Shown: positions 5,204 to 5,501 of the stretch, in pieces
How the letters are laid out: every line of letters starts with the position of its first letter
Numbering within the stretch: the first letter of the stretch is position 1
Origin: Oscillospiraceae bacterium
GTDB lineage: Bacteria; Bacillota; Clostridia; Oscillospirales; Oscillospiraceae
Reading direction: 5' to 3'
Assembly: GCA_017378975.1 (NCBI GenBank)
Contig: JAFNXT010000280.1
Span: forward strand, 1-5,501
DNA length: 5,501 nucleotides
Program-made: the position numbers and the translations under genes
The notes under the pieces: model-generated
Seen by the model: the letters and a program-made list of their open reading frames with translations, nothing else
The model's database searches: none
What the model was told of the DNA's origin: nothing

Positions 5204-5501
5204 TTACTCAGCGTCCTCGGCGTCCTCAGCAGGAGTCTCCTCCAGCAGAGCACGGATGGACAGGGAGATGCGCTTGTTCTCGGCATCCACGTCGGTGATC
5301 TTGACCTGGACATCCTGGCCCTCGCTCAGCACGTCCTCGGGCTTGCCGATGCGGCGGTCAGCGATCTGGGAGATGTGGATCAGGCCGTCCACGCCGGGGA
5401 TGATCTCAGCGAAAGCGCCGAAGGTCATCAGCTTGACGATCTTGGCATCCACCACGTCGCCCACGGCGAACTTGCTCATGAACTGGTTCCAGGGGTTCAT
5501 C
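5204..5501 (-). CDS. Ribosomal protein S1-like protein, C-terminal S1 domain (5' part outside window)
   Basis: Only the last ~98 residues are visible; the gene continues past the window edge. Met at 5500-5498 is probably internal, because NPWNQF just before an S1 domain is typical linker sequence between S1 repeats. Residues about 9-88 form an S1 RNA-binding (OB-fold) domain: KFAVGDVVDAKIVKLMTFGAF, then GVDGLIHISQIADRR, then LSEGQDVQVKITDVDAENKRISLS. An acidic tail follows (EETPAEDAEDAE). The domain resembles the last repeat of S1 from Clostridia, where S1 may be a separate protein or fused to IspH (HMBPP reductase); this window cannot tell which. The expected role is RNA binding in translation. 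The gene is first in the minus-strand series toward the Dabb gene. Confidence 0.88.
   Translation of the reverse strand, partial: MNPWNQFMSKFAVGDVVDAKIVKLMTFGAFAEIIPGVDGLIHISQIADRRIGKPEDVLSEGQDVQVKITDVDAENKRISLSIRALLEETPAEDAEDAE

Overview
The window looks like chromosomal DNA of a GC-rich gut-type Clostridia, most likely Oscillospiraceae/Ruminococcaceae. This is inferred from four things: strong AGGAGG-type ribosome binding sites, a secreted BspA-type leucine-rich-repeat protein with fibronectin-like domains, the UPF0237-UPF0210 gene pair, and many GC-rich intergenic palindromes. No rRNA, tRNA, CRISPR array, transposase or phage gene was seen. By eye the first ~790 bases are clearly more AT-rich than the rest.

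Left part (1-1003): the 3' part of a plus-strand gene for a small protein with a split zinc-ribbon-like cysteine pattern and a C-terminal SHOCT domain. It ends at a good intrinsic terminator. About 360 bases without a credible gene follow, AT-rich at first and then GC-rich with several inverted repeats. They end in an extended -10 promoter and a strong RBS.

Middle (1004-2995): one large plus-strand gene for a 663-residue secreted protein. It has a signal peptide, two tandem copies of a module (short beta motif plus BspA-type LRRs), a CxxC-rich linker and two fibronectin type III-like domains. It converges on the minus-strand genes, and a 19-bp perfect hairpin lies in the gap.

Right part (3043-5501), all minus strand. 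In order of transcription (right to left) it holds: the C-terminal S1 domain of a ribosomal protein S1-like protein (cut by the window edge), a Dabb-family small protein, a 173-nt gap filled by five consecutive hairpins, an 89-residue ACT-domain protein (UPF0237) and a 452-residue UPF0210 (DUF711, PFL-like) protein. The last two are 10 nt apart and the SD of the second overlaps the stop of the first, so they are almost certainly co-expressed. The ACT protein is plausibly a ligand-sensing partner of the UPF0210 protein, but the biochemical role of this conserved pair is not known to me.

No clearly new multi-gene system is visible. The most distinctive item is the 114-bp hairpin cluster at 4728-4841, whose ends form imperfect terminal inverted repeats like a MITE or composite palindromic repeat.
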